Origin: a virus
Reading direction: 5' to 3' (one strand)
Virus record (IMG/VR): IMGVR_UViG_3300010316_000043
Location: 1-24,883 of that record
Length of the DNA: 24,883 bases
Under the pieces are notes generated by a model. The model did no database searches. It had not been told where the DNA came from and saw only the letters and a list, made by a program, of their open reading frames with translations. The position numbers and the translations under genes were made by a program. Shown one piece after another: positions 1 to 8,006 of the stretch. The first letter of the stretch is position 1; every line of letters starts with the position of its first letter.

Positions 1-21
1 ACCAATTACCAGCAGGTAAAT

Positions 22-51
22 TTGACCAAAGGGGGCTTTTAGTTTTATTAT
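22..51 (+). promoter_or_regulatory. Possible sigma70-like promoter ahead of the terminase genes
   Basis: TTGACC at 22-27 and TATTAT at 46-51 each match the sigma70 -35 and -10 consensus at 5 of 6 positions, with an 18-nt spacer. The expected start point, about 7 nt after the -10 box, falls on or beside the ATG at 58, so a transcript from here would be nearly leaderless. This fits the lack of a Shine-Dalgarno sequence near that ATG; the only purine-rich run, at 28-35, is too far away. Bases 1-57 otherwise show only short open frames: one closes at 40-42, another runs on to a stop at 75-77. Either could be the tail of an upstream gene, which would instead make terS translationally coupled. Confidence 0.35.
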
Positions 52-57
52 CTTGTC

Positions 58-534
58 ATGAACAAAAAACCACCTGAACTGCACTTAATTGATGGCACTA
101 GACCGATGGGCAAGTCTACAAAAAACGTTAAGCCATTGCCTGAAGCCATCAAAAATAGAATACCCAAAATTGAATGGGCTGATGACCCTGCTAGTTTTGA
201 CAAAGACAAGTTTATAAAAGAGACATCAGACTTTTTGTACGATGTGTACGGTATTGGTACTGACTATGACAAATTAACTTTGCAAGTTTTGGCTGACCAC
301 GTTGAAACATACGTACAAGCGTCAATCGGAATTAAAAAAGCTGGCATTATTACAAAGTACAACGCAGGAGCAAACATTGGCGCAAGTCCGTTTCTACTTA
401 TACGAAACAAGACCACAACCTTAATTATTCAAATTATGAATGAACTAGGGTTAACACCACGTAGCCGATTAAGTTTAAGCACACCTGCGCAAGATGTAGA
501 TGTGTCAAAGTTCCTTAGAGGGCCAAAAGGGTGA
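58..534 (+). CDS. terS: Terminase small subunit, P27-like
   Basis: The product (158 aa) is the likely DNA-recognition subunit of the packaging motor, which selects phage DNA and hands it to the large subunit. The N-terminus has the P27/Terminase_4 signature of a short basic leader with LHLIDGTRPMGKS, followed by a proline-rich linker. A helical middle (about residues 50-130) follows, and a C-terminal LGLTPRSRLSL motif that is typical of the family. Length is normal. It lies directly upstream of the large terminase and overlaps it by 4 nt (GTGA), so the two are translationally coupled. The ATG at 58 has no obvious Shine-Dalgarno. The family call rests on motif recognition and position; specific DNA-binding residues cannot be assigned. 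Confidence 0.82.
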   Translation: MNKKPPELHLIDGTRPMGKSTKNVKPLPEAIKNRIPKIEWADDPASFDKDKFIKETSDFLYDVYGIGTDYDKLTLQVLADHVETYVQASIGIKKAGIITKYNAGANIGASPFLLIRNKTTTLIIQIMNELGLTPRSRLSLSTPAQDVDVSKFLRGPKG

Positions 535-2195
535 ACTGGCAAGACGGTGTTGTTTATGCAAAGGAAGTGGTTAAGGGCAATGTCAATGTATGCCGTGATG
601 TCCGCTTAGCTTGCCAACGGTTCTTAAATCAATACGAGAATAGCGAATGGCAATGGGTGTTTGATGAAGACTTCCCACAACACGTATTAGACTTTGCTGA
701 GCAATTGCGACATACTAAAGGCCATCAAGCTGGTCAGCCTATTGTGCTTGAGCCATTCCAAATATTCTTTATTGTTGCTGTCTATGGGTTTAGGAATAAA
801 AAAGACCGAAACAAACGCATGGTGTCAGACGTCATTTTGTACATTCCACGCAAGGCGGGTAAGTCTACATTAACAGCCGTGATTGCCTTGTATGAGTTGG
901 CATGTGGTGAAGCAGGTGCAGAGGTATTTACGTTGGCCACCAATAGGGAACAGGCAACTATTGTGTTTGACGCTGCCAAAGGTTTTATTGACAATATGCC
1001 TCCCCAGTTTGCCAAACTGTTTAATCAAAGCAAGTATGAGATTAAAAAGGTTGGTGACAGTCAATCGATGTTTAAAGCATTAAGCCGTGACACTAAAAAG
1101 ACGGGTGACGGTAAGAACCCATCGTGCGTGATTGTTGACGAAGCTGCTCAGATTGTTGACCGTAATTCAATTGAAGTACTACATTCAGGCATGGTGGCCA
1201 GACAGAACCCGTTGCGTATTTACATCACTACAGCCTCATTTACTAAGGAAACCAAGTTTTACGAAGACATGAGTATGTATCAATCAATGCTCACAGGTGA
1301 GGCTACAGATAACCCAAAATGGTTTGGTCTTATTTATGGGCTTGACCCACAAGACGATTGGCGTGACCCTACAAATTGGGCTAAAGCAAACCCAATGCAC
1401 GGCATAAGCGTATTTGAAGAAGCCATTGCACAAAGGGCTGAAGAAGCTAAATTTAAACCAGCAGCGTTAAATGAATTTTTATGTAAGACCCTTAACATCT
1501 TTGTTTCTGCCAATTCTGCATGGGTAGACCGTGCCTACTGGGATGACAAGAAAACAAACATTGTTCAGGGCAGAGAGCCAGAAGCCGTGTTCATTGGTTT
1601 TGACTTGGCGGCTACCCGTGACCTTAACGCTGTCTGTACGCTTAAACGATATGCCGAGCTAGAGTATGAGGCAGAATGGCAATTCTTTTTACCAGAAGAA
1701 GGTTTAACGCACGTTCCCAAGCATTATTTGGACATCTTTAGAGTCGCCATAAATTCAGGCATATTAAAGCTGACTGAGGGAAATGTTATGGATGACCGAG
1801 AAATTAGCGAATACATAAAACAACAATGCAGCAAATACGATGTTAAAGAAGTTGGGTACGATGCTTACAACGCAGCATCACTTGTGGCACGTTTACATGA
1901 TGATGGCATACCCGTTAAGAAAGTCGGACAATCAATGGCCACACTTTCCAACCCAAGCAAATATGTAGAAAAGTTAATCTTAAACAACAACATTAAACAC
2001 GATGGCAACCCGTTTGTAGGGTGGCAATTGGGCAACTGTGAAGTATACGAAGACGTGAACGGTAATATAAAGGTACGCAAAAACGAAGCCGATAAGTCAG
2101 CTAAAGTAGACGGTATTATTGCCCTAATAATCGCAGCACATTGTTCACTAGACAACCCATTTGTAAACAATACGTTTGGATTTCGTAGTTTTTAG
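531..2195 (+). CDS. terL: Terminase large subunit (ATPase/nuclease)
   Basis: This 554-aa protein is the packaging motor: an N-terminal ATPase pumps DNA through the portal and a C-terminal RNase H-fold nuclease cuts the concatemer. Walker A is RKAGKST at about residues 107-113, Walker B CVIVDEA at 199-205, and the coupling motif YITTAS at 231-236. The nuclease acidic residues fit D358 (FIGFDLA), D444 (GYDAYNA) and D527 (KVDGIIAL). The order and length match the Terminase_1/HK97 TerL family. The start is GTG, chosen because it overlaps the terS stop and AGAGGG at 517-522 sits 8 nt upstream. All active-site motifs appear intact, so the gene should be functional. Confidence 0.95.
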   Translation: MNWQDGVVYAKEVVKGNVNVCRDVRLACQRFLNQYENSEWQWVFDEDFPQHVLDFAEQLRHTKGHQAGQPIVLEPFQIFFIVAVYGFRNKKDRNKRMVSDVILYIPRKAGKSTLTAVIALYELACGEAGAEVFTLATNREQATIVFDAAKGFIDNMPPQFAKLFNQSKYEIKKVGDSQSMFKALSRDTKKTGDGKNPSCVIVDEAAQIVDRNSIEVLHSGMVARQNPLRIYITTASFTKETKFYEDMSMYQSMLTGEATDNPKWFGLIYGLDPQDDWRDPTNWAKANPMHGISVFEEAIAQRAEEAKFKPAALNEFLCKTLNIFVSANSAWVDRAYWDDKKTNIVQGREPEAVFIGFDLAATRDLNAVCTLKRYAELEYEAEWQFFLPEEGLTHVPKHYLDIFRVAINSGILKLTEGNVMDDREISEYIKQQCSKYDVKEVGYDAYNAASLVARLHDDGIPVKKVGQSMATLSNPSKYVEKLILNNNIKHDGNPFVGWQLGNCEVYEDVNGNIKVRKNEADKSAKVDGIIALIIAAHCSLDNPFVNNTFGFRSF

Positions 2196-2199
2196 TTTA

Positions 2200-2219
2200 A
2201 AATAGTTAAACAACTATTT
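2200..2219 (+). repeat. Perfect 8-bp AT-rich inverted repeat between terL and portal
   Basis: AAATAGTT (2200-2207) and AACTATTT (2212-2219) are exact reverse complements around a 4-nt AAAC loop, just after the terL stop. Only one G-C pair is present and no T-run follows, so it is not a convincing terminator. It could be a weak RNA hairpin or a protein-binding palindrome. It fills most of the only gap between terL and the portal gene. Confidence 0.4.
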
Positions 2220-2236
2220 ATCTAGTGGGTAAAACA

Positions 2237-3634
2237 ATGGGTATTTTAGACATATTTAAGAGTAAATCTAAAGCTCAAAATGAGGCGAATACCTTATTCG
2301 GCCAGACCCAGCTAGGCAATAATGTTATTTATCAGGGTCAAGGTGGCAAACAAACCGTTAGCCAACAGCTGTTATATGTGACCACAAGTAGTACGACCAC
2401 AGCGGGTCGTGCGGTTGATATGTCTATGCTAACCCGTAACAGTACAGTAATGGCAGCGGTTGGCGTCAAGGCACGGGCATTGGCTCAGTTGCCCATTAGC
2501 ATTATGTCTAAAAGCGATGATGGTACATTTGTTGATGCTTTACAGTCACCTAAAGTTGGAGCAAGAGACAGGGCTAAAGCTAAACAGGTTCTTAATTTAT
2601 TACGCTCACCAAACCATTTTGAAAGCCAGTACGAATTTTGGTATCAATGGTGTATGTGGCAAGACTTAGCGGGTGAAACATTTACTCTTTGGTGGCGAGC
2701 CAAGCAAGATGACCCTATGCAGACACCGATTGAGATGTACAACTTAGACAGTACGCTTATTACTGTAAGGCTGACTGAAACACGTTACCCTGCATACACA
2801 TTATCGACACCATCTTACGGTTTTAACAAAGATGAGCCATTATCAGCCCATCAAGTTATGCACGTTAAGGAAGCAGCGTGGCAAGGTAGCGCAGGATTCA
2901 ATAAAGGAATACTAGCAGCCGAGTTAGTGGGGCTTGACCAAGACATTGATTTGTACGCAAACTTTGTTATGCAAAATGGCGCCAAGCCTAGCGGTATGTT
3001 TGTGACTGAACAGGTTATACCTGACGCAAAGTACAAAGAGATAGCAGGGCGTCTTAAAGAAGCTTGGTCTAGTATGACGGGTAGTCGTGCGACAGATATG
3101 TCAAAGCCTGGCCAAGGTATGTTGTTAGACCAAGGTATGAAGTATCAACCACTTGATATGCTTACCTTGCAAGACACGGAAACTAAAGAGTTAAAGAACC
3201 AAACAATGAAGCGTATATGTGGTTTGTTTGGCGTACCACCTGCGATGATTGGTATTGCTGACCAAAAATACAACAACACTCAAACAATGATGGATGAGTT
3301 TTACAAAGCTACGATGTATCCGATGATTATTAACATTGAGCAAAAATTAAACTATCATTTGTTTAAAGGCTATCCAAATCTAGTGGTGCGTTTTGATACT
3401 AAAGACTTCCTAAAAGGCGCAGCCCTTGACCAAATGAACTTTGCGGTGCAAGGCGTCAATGCTGGCGTCTTGACACAAAACGAAGCACGAGAATATTTAA
3501 ATATTGCTCGCATAGATGGCTACGATGAATTGAAAGATGGTAAGCCACAAGATTTGTTACCCGGCAGTTCAGCGCAATCAACTGGTGGGGGTGGTGGCAA
3601 TCAAACAAGACGAGCAAATATAGGTACAACATGA
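2237..3634 (+). CDS. Portal protein, HK97 family
   Basis: This protein (465 aa) would form the dodecameric ring at one capsid vertex, through which DNA enters and to which the connector and tail attach. Supporting features are the N-terminal MGILDIFKSK, the central stem/clip region, the conserved segment LKNQTMKRICGLFGVPP (about residue 310-330) with the following MIG, and a flexible Gly/Gln-rich C-terminus. Length is typical of the family. I prefer the ATG at 2237 over the in-frame GTG at 2225 because GTGGG at 2225-2229 then serves as a ribosome binding site 7 nt upstream and the protein begins in the usual family way. It sits between terminase and protease, the canonical position. Confidence 0.93.
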   Translation: MGILDIFKSKSKAQNEANTLFGQTQLGNNVIYQGQGGKQTVSQQLLYVTTSSTTTAGRAVDMSMLTRNSTVMAAVGVKARALAQLPISIMSKSDDGTFVDALQSPKVGARDRAKAKQVLNLLRSPNHFESQYEFWYQWCMWQDLAGETFTLWWRAKQDDPMQTPIEMYNLDSTLITVRLTETRYPAYTLSTPSYGFNKDEPLSAHQVMHVKEAAWQGSAGFNKGILAAELVGLDQDIDLYANFVMQNGAKPSGMFVTEQVIPDAKYKEIAGRLKEAWSSMTGSRATDMSKPGQGMLLDQGMKYQPLDMLTLQDTETKELKNQTMKRICGLFGVPPAMIGIADQKYNNTQTMMDEFYKATMYPMIINIEQKLNYHLFKGYPNLVVRFDTKDFLKGAALDQMNFAVQGVNAGVLTQNEAREYLNIARIDGYDELKDGKPQDLLPGSSAQSTGGGGGNQTRRANIGTT

Positions 3635-3792
3635 CCACAATAGATAAAATGTGTAAATTATTACTTGCACAAATTAAGAAACCTAGTGTTAAACTACAAA
3701 AAACCGTAAAATTGCCGAAAATACAAGATAATAACCAGTCAATAAAACTTGGGGCAATAAATGAAATCAATAACTCTAATCTGCGAAGCTAA
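3631..3792 (+). CDS. Small basic hypothetical protein between portal and protease
   Basis: A 53-codon frame starts with an ATG that overlaps the portal stop (ATGA) and ends 32 nt inside the protease gene in another frame. The product begins MTTIDKMCKLL and is very basic (about 11 Lys/Arg against 3 acidic residues). The ATGA coupling and its filling of an otherwise empty 126-nt gap argue that it is translated. The lack of a recognisable family and the overlap with the protease start argue for caution. No function is assigned; a basic peptide at this place could be a head-associated or coupling peptide, but that is only inference. Confidence 0.42.
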   Translation: MTTIDKMCKLLLAQIKKPSVKLQKTVKLPKIQDNNQSIKLGAINEINNSNLRS

Positions 3793-4552
3793 ACTTGACA
3801 TACCTAATCCCGCAGATGAGGCAATGCCAACAGGCGCAATAGAAGCTCGTGTAACTACTTGGGGCGCACGAGAAGGCGCAGATGGTCGCAAGTTTAATTA
3901 CCAGCCAGAAGGTTTTATGGACTTTGCGAATGAATTTGCTAAAGCCGAAAAACCGTTGCCAATGTTTTTAAATCATAACGATGTTGGTATGCCGATTGGT
4001 CAATGGGACGAACTCATGTTTGACGATGACGGTATGTCAGCCAAAGGTCGCTTGTATTTAAACACTTCTGCTGGTCAAGACGCATATACAGTCTTAAAAG
4101 AATCACCCAATATGTTTGGTGGTGTATCGGTAGGTGCGTATGCAGACGAAGCCCGATATGTAAACGGCATGGGCGAAGAATTTGATATGGATGCAATGGA
4201 TGATGAGCAAGACGCTTATTTCCAAATTACCAAAGGGGGCTTGCGTGAAATATCGGTGGTTATGTACCCGAATAATCCAGAGGCGAATATTCAGCAATTG
4301 GAATATTTTGATGCTGAAGGAAACGCAAATCCTAGAGCAGTTGAGAAGGTCTTGCGTGATGCAGGGCTATCCCGAAAAGATGCGACCACCGCATCTTCTA
4401 TCCTTAAGAAAGTATTAGAAAAGCGTGACGCTACTAATAAACTTGAGGAAGCCCCAAAGCAGGGTGAGCCTGATGCGGTGGTCAATGAGGCCGATATACT
4501 CTTAGCATTAGAAGAACGAGAGTTATTGAAGGCACTTTCAAAACGTATTTAA
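3761..4552 (+). CDS. Prohead maturation serine protease (HK97 gp4-like, S78/U35 type)
   Basis: The protein (263 aa) would cleave the capsid scaffold (delta) domain inside the prohead before DNA filling. The expected catalytic elements are present: His72 in MFLNHND, Ser123 in FGGVSVGAY, and the Glu163-containing block LREISVVMYPNNPEA that marks the end of the protease core. The tail from about residue 190 is Lys/Glu-rich and helical; in this family such tails are auto-cleaved or interact with scaffold. TTGGGG lies about 6 nt before the ATG at 3761. It directly precedes the capsid gene that carries a scaffold domain, its probable substrate. Confidence 0.92.
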   Translation: MKSITLICEAKLDIPNPADEAMPTGAIEARVTTWGAREGADGRKFNYQPEGFMDFANEFAKAEKPLPMFLNHNDVGMPIGQWDELMFDDDGMSAKGRLYLNTSAGQDAYTVLKESPNMFGGVSVGAYADEARYVNGMGEEFDMDAMDDEQDAYFQITKGGLREISVVMYPNNPEANIQQLEYFDAEGNANPRAVEKVLRDAGLSRKDATTASSILKKVLEKRDATNKLEEAPKQGEPDAVVNEADILLALEERELLKALSKRI

Positions 4553-4561
4553 AGGAATATC

Positions 4562-5902
4562 ATGTTAGATAAAATTACCGAAAAGCTTGACGCAATTGAA
4601 GCGACAAACGTTGCCAAGATTGCCGAAGCACAAGCCGCAGCGGTTGCAGCCGTTGAAGAAGCTAAAGTGTCGTTTGAGGAAAAGGTGGCAGCATTAGAAG
4701 CTAAAATTTCATCAGTCAATGCCCCACCTGTTATTAAAACGTATACAAGCATTACGCAAGAAGTTAACCGTTCAGTAAAAGAGCAAATTAGCAATTTTTA
4801 CAAATCGGGCGCAAAGGTTGAAAAAGAATTAACCATGTTTGCTGATGAGTCACAATATGACGCATACATGAAAGAAGCTTCAGCCTTAACGGGTGGTGGT
4901 GCTGGTGTTGGTGGCCGTACTGCTTATGACCCCGTTTTTGTTGCTTTGCGTTTAGCTAATCCCATGCGTGGTGTTGCTCGTGCGGTTTCGACAGACGGTT
5001 CTACTTACCAATTCCGTGCAAAGACTGGCAATGCTGGCGCAGCATGGGGTTATGCAATTCAGAACAACGGTTCAGCTACAACTCAAGGCACTAACGTTTG
5101 GCAACTTACACTTCAAGACTTAAACGTACAGTTCCCAATTCGTACCGCAGCACTTGATGATATTGATGGCTTAGAAGGTAATGTCGTATCTGACATGATG
5201 GCTGAATTTAGCCAAGCTGAAGCCTTTTCAATGATTCAAAACAACGACCAAGGCGCAACCTCATTGCCCTACGGTGGCTCTAACGGTCTACGTGGTTTAA
5301 ATCAATATGCAGGTCAAGCAGGTACATACGCAGGTGGTAAAACAACCGTAGCAGCGTTTGGTACAAGTGGCACAGGTTCATCAAGCGGTTTACATAGCTT
5401 GGCAACTTATGACCAGTTGACTTCAAACGTCAATACAGTTGGCGCATCTAACGTGACTTACAAAGACTTAGTAAACTTTGTATTCTCATTAGCACCTCAA
5501 TATCGTGTGCCTACATCTAAGTTTTTAGTTAACTCAACCTTTATGGCACAGATTCGTGGCTTAGTGGATTCACAAGGCGCACCAATCTTTAATCGTAACC
5601 AAGGTTTGTCGGTTGACGGTGTGATTGGCACGATGCTTGGCTTTGACGTTGTTGAATCTACTTACCTTGACTTGCCCTCACAGGCAGCAACAGGTTCAGC
5701 AGGTACAACTAGCTTGTACCCAATGTACTTTGGTGATTTCCAAAAAGGGTTTACCATTGTTGACCGTTTGAACATGATTCTGCGTAGATACGACCAGACG
5801 TTGCCAGGCTTTATCACTTTTTACGGTGAGAAGCGTTTAGCAACCTCAGTTGTTGACCCGTTCTCAATCGTGCGTTATCGCTCGACAGGCACAGCTACCT
5901 AA
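4562..5902 (+). CDS. Major capsid protein, HK97 fold, with N-terminal scaffold domain
   Basis: This 446-aa protein should form the icosahedral shell. Residues 1-55 are an alanine/glutamate/lysine-rich coiled coil typical of a delta (scaffold) domain, followed by a linker to about residue 100. The capsid body begins near KEASALTGGG (residue 104), with a Gly-rich N-arm, and includes blocks such as FPIRTAALDDI and AEFSQAEAFSM. The C-terminal block DQTLPGFITFYGEKR is typical of freshwater-type HK97 capsid proteins. Protease cleavage probably falls between the coiled coil and residue 104, but the exact site cannot be read. AAGGA lies a few bases before the ATG. An intrinsic terminator follows immediately, and then a shorter paralogue. 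Confidence 0.93.
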   Translation: MLDKITEKLDAIEATNVAKIAEAQAAAVAAVEEAKVSFEEKVAALEAKISSVNAPPVIKTYTSITQEVNRSVKEQISNFYKSGAKVEKELTMFADESQYDAYMKEASALTGGGAGVGGRTAYDPVFVALRLANPMRGVARAVSTDGSTYQFRAKTGNAGAAWGYAIQNNGSATTQGTNVWQLTLQDLNVQFPIRTAALDDIDGLEGNVVSDMMAEFSQAEAFSMIQNNDQGATSLPYGGSNGLRGLNQYAGQAGTYAGGKTTVAAFGTSGTGSSSGLHSLATYDQLTSNVNTVGASNVTYKDLVNFVFSLAPQYRVPTSKFLVNSTFMAQIRGLVDSQGAPIFNRNQGLSVDGVIGTMLGFDVVESTYLDLPSQAATGSAGTTSLYPMYFGDFQKGFTIVDRLNMILRRYDQTLPGFITFYGEKRLATSVVDPFSIVRYRSTGTAT

Positions 5903-5912
5903 GTAGTGCAGG

Positions 5913-5944
5913 GGGGAGATTAAAAACCTCTCCCCACTTTTTTT
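5913..5944 (+). terminator. Intrinsic terminator between the two capsid genes
   Basis: GGGGAGA (5913-5919) pairs perfectly with TCTCCCC (5929-5935) across a 9-nt A-rich loop, and a run of seven T follows at 5938-5944. This is the clearest rho-independent terminator in the window. It lies 10 nt after the major capsid stop and ends 17 nt before the preferred start of the second capsid gene. No promoter fits in the remaining space, so the downstream late genes must be reached by readthrough, antitermination or a promoter inside the capsid gene. Confidence 0.85.
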
Positions 5945-5961
5945 ATCTAATGGAAATGACT

Positions 5962-6996
5962 ATGAGCATAATCCTTGAATCCGTAAAAGAAGCCCTGCTT
6001 GACGGCAAGGCAACAATCAATTTAAAAGAAGCATCTGCACTTACAGGTTCGGGTTCAGGTGTTGGTGGTCGGGTTATTTATGATGATGCTTTTGCATCAA
6101 AGCGTGAACATAACCCATTGCGTGATGTTGCACGAATAATTGAAACAATTGGTTCGGAAGAAGCGTTTGTTGTGAAGACGGGCAACGCTACACTAATTGA
6201 AAATAGTACAAATAACCCTTGGGGCTATCCTGTTAACAACAACACGGGTTCACCTAACATTGCAACATCATTTTGGCAATTACCCGTGCGGTCATTAAAC
6301 GCAGGTGTGCCAATTCGTACCTCAGTTATGTCTGACATTAACGCTTTAGAAGAAGCTGTTGTAATGGACTTGATGCTTGAGTTTTCGCAGCAAGAAGCAT
6401 TGTCAATGATGTTTAATAGTGACCAAGCGGGTAGCACAACAGTTAATTACGGTGCAACAAGTGGTTTACGTGGCCTTAACAGTTATGCAGGTAGCACAAG
6501 CGCAGCAGCGTTTGGTACAAACGGCTCGGCAATTACAAACGGTTTGCACACAATATTACAAGTTGAGCACACAAACAGTTCAAGCATTGTTTATGATGAT
6601 TTAGCTAAATTGCAAGAAGCTCTACCATCACAATATTTGTATAAAGACACAACTGCATGGATGATGCACCCAAGCACCATTAGTTTATTGCGACAAATGA
6701 AAGCATCCACTTCTAAAAATAACTTTATAGAAGTTGGTAGTTATGAAGGTGGCGCAGTAGTTTATATATTTGGTCATCGTGTTATTCCAAACCCATATAT
6801 GGATGTAATCGGAGTAGGTGGCTTTCCTATTTATCTTGCTGAATGGTCACAATTTTTTACGATTGCAGATTATTCCGAAATGACTTTAAAACGATTTGAC
6901 CAGACAGCACCAGGCTTTATTTATTTGTTTGCTGAAAAACGTGTTTGCTCTACTGTGCGTGATGTGTTTGCAGGCGTTCGTTTGGTCGGTGTTTAA
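5962..6996 (+). CDS. Second, shorter HK97-fold capsid paralogue lacking the scaffold domain
   Basis: The product (344 aa) aligns with the body of the preceding capsid protein. Both share KEASALTG, GVGGR, the NP.R.VAR and KTGNA blocks, and FSQ.EA.SM; by hand count 33 of the first 58 aligned residues are identical. The C-terminal DQTAPGFIYLFAEKR also matches. Here the shared body starts at residue 22, against 104 in the first protein, so the coiled-coil scaffold domain is absent. Three in-frame ATGs occur (5950, 5956, 5962); I prefer 5962 because TGGAA at 5951-5955 gives a ribosome site at 6 nt. The body is intact without stops, so it is not a pseudogene. Likely a minor, vertex or alternative capsid subunit; the role is inference. 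Confidence 0.85.
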   Translation: MSIILESVKEALLDGKATINLKEASALTGSGSGVGGRVIYDDAFASKREHNPLRDVARIIETIGSEEAFVVKTGNATLIENSTNNPWGYPVNNNTGSPNIATSFWQLPVRSLNAGVPIRTSVMSDINALEEAVVMDLMLEFSQQEALSMMFNSDQAGSTTVNYGATSGLRGLNSYAGSTSAAAFGTNGSAITNGLHTILQVEHTNSSSIVYDDLAKLQEALPSQYLYKDTTAWMMHPSTISLLRQMKASTSKNNFIEVGSYEGGAVVYIFGHRVIPNPYMDVIGVGGFPIYLAEWSQFFTIADYSEMTLKRFDQTAPGFIYLFAEKRVCSTVRDVFAGVRLVGV

Positions 6997-6998
6997 TC

Positions 6999-7661
6999 AT
7001 GTCTGATACTTTAGCTAACCCTTATTTAGGCACAAGTCGTAACCCGTTCAACTATCAAAAGGTTGAGCAGGTAAGCCGTGACATTGTGACCGAATGGTTA
7101 ACGCTTGATGAAATCACACAACAGTTAAATTTGTTTCAAGACGAAAGCCAAGACAGCTATTTGTCTAGCCTTGAGTTAGCCACACGTATGGCAATAGAAG
7201 ACTATTTGGGAATGAGTATTTTCCCTGTCACTTATAAGACTTACTACGGCACGTTTAACGGCATAAGTGGCAGTCAGGTAAGCCTAGACTTGCCAGAGGT
7301 GTCACAAGCTTTTCAGGGACAATCAGGCGTCACTATTCTTTCGGTAGAATACTACAGCGGTGACACACCACCAGTTTTGACAGCAGTTGCAACAACAGAT
7401 TATTACTATGACCCAACAGGCAACAAAGTGGTTGTAACTGGTTTACCAAACACGGTAAATAATTTTATAAGTAACCCGATTGTCTGCACATACACTTGCA
7501 ACGCTAACCCTGTTGCACAATATCCTGTTATAAAACAAGCTGGGCTATTATTATTGACGCACATTTACAACAATCGTAGCAACACAACAGAAACAAAATT
7601 AAACGATATTCCGTTTGGTGTAACGCAATTATTACGACCATACAAAGATTTGGTGATGTGA
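6999..7661 (+). CDS. Head-tail connector (adaptor) protein, phiE125 gp8 / gp6-like
   Basis: This 220-aa protein probably forms the adaptor ring bound under the portal. The N-terminal helical part (about residues 35-75, with WLTLDEITQQLNL and LELATRMAIEDYLG) and the C-terminal part (KQAGLLLLTHIYNNRS, then PFGVTQLLRPYKD) match the connector family seen in HK97-like phages. The middle is a beta-rich insertion. It starts 3 nt after the second capsid gene and ends directly against the head-closure gene (TGA then ATG). Its place after the capsid genes and before the closure protein is canonical. No strong Shine-Dalgarno is seen, so coupling to the upstream gene is likely. Confidence 0.85.
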   Translation: MSDTLANPYLGTSRNPFNYQKVEQVSRDIVTEWLTLDEITQQLNLFQDESQDSYLSSLELATRMAIEDYLGMSIFPVTYKTYYGTFNGISGSQVSLDLPEVSQAFQGQSGVTILSVEYYSGDTPPVLTAVATTDYYYDPTGNKVVVTGLPNTVNNFISNPIVCTYTCNANPVAQYPVIKQAGLLLLTHIYNNRSNTTETKLNDIPFGVTQLLRPYKDLVM

Positions 7662-8006
7662 ATGGCCATTGCTCGATACGAGAATATAGATGTAAACAAT
7701 GTCACAAACAGCATCAATGCTTATGGTGAGCAAACTACGACTATATCTAAATGGTTTGCAACTAGAGCGCAAGTGTCAGACGTTAACAATAATTTGCGTA
7801 TTTCAGAGCGTTATCGTGTTTATTCTGACCTAGTAAATTTGACATTAAGCTTTACGCCTAATACAAAACAAATAGTAGATGAACAAAACTTGTTTGCAAT
7901 TACTTGGCGTGGTTATGATTGGCGCATTATTGATTGTCGTGAATCTAACGACAGAATGAATGTGACATTTATTTGTTACCGTAATGACCCGAGTACACCT
8001 GTATGA
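7662..8006 (+). CDS. Head closure (stopper) protein, SPP1 gp16-like
   Basis: A 114-aa beta-rich protein of the length usual for head-tail joining proteins, which seal the portal channel after packaging and provide the tail docking surface. The pattern of an N-terminal strand pair, RISERYRVYSDLVN and a C-terminal ITWRGYDWRIIDCRESNDRM block, resembles the Phage_H_T_join family (compare I.W.G..Y.I.....D...R). It begins immediately after the connector stop and overlaps the next gene by 4 nt (ATGA). The family call combines motif resemblance with its position between the connector and tail terminator. Confidence 0.75.
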   Translation: MAIARYENIDVNNVTNSINAYGEQTTTISKWFATRAQVSDVNNNLRISERYRVYSDLVNLTLSFTPNTKQIVDEQNLFAITWRGYDWRIIDCRESNDRMNVTFICYRNDPSTPV

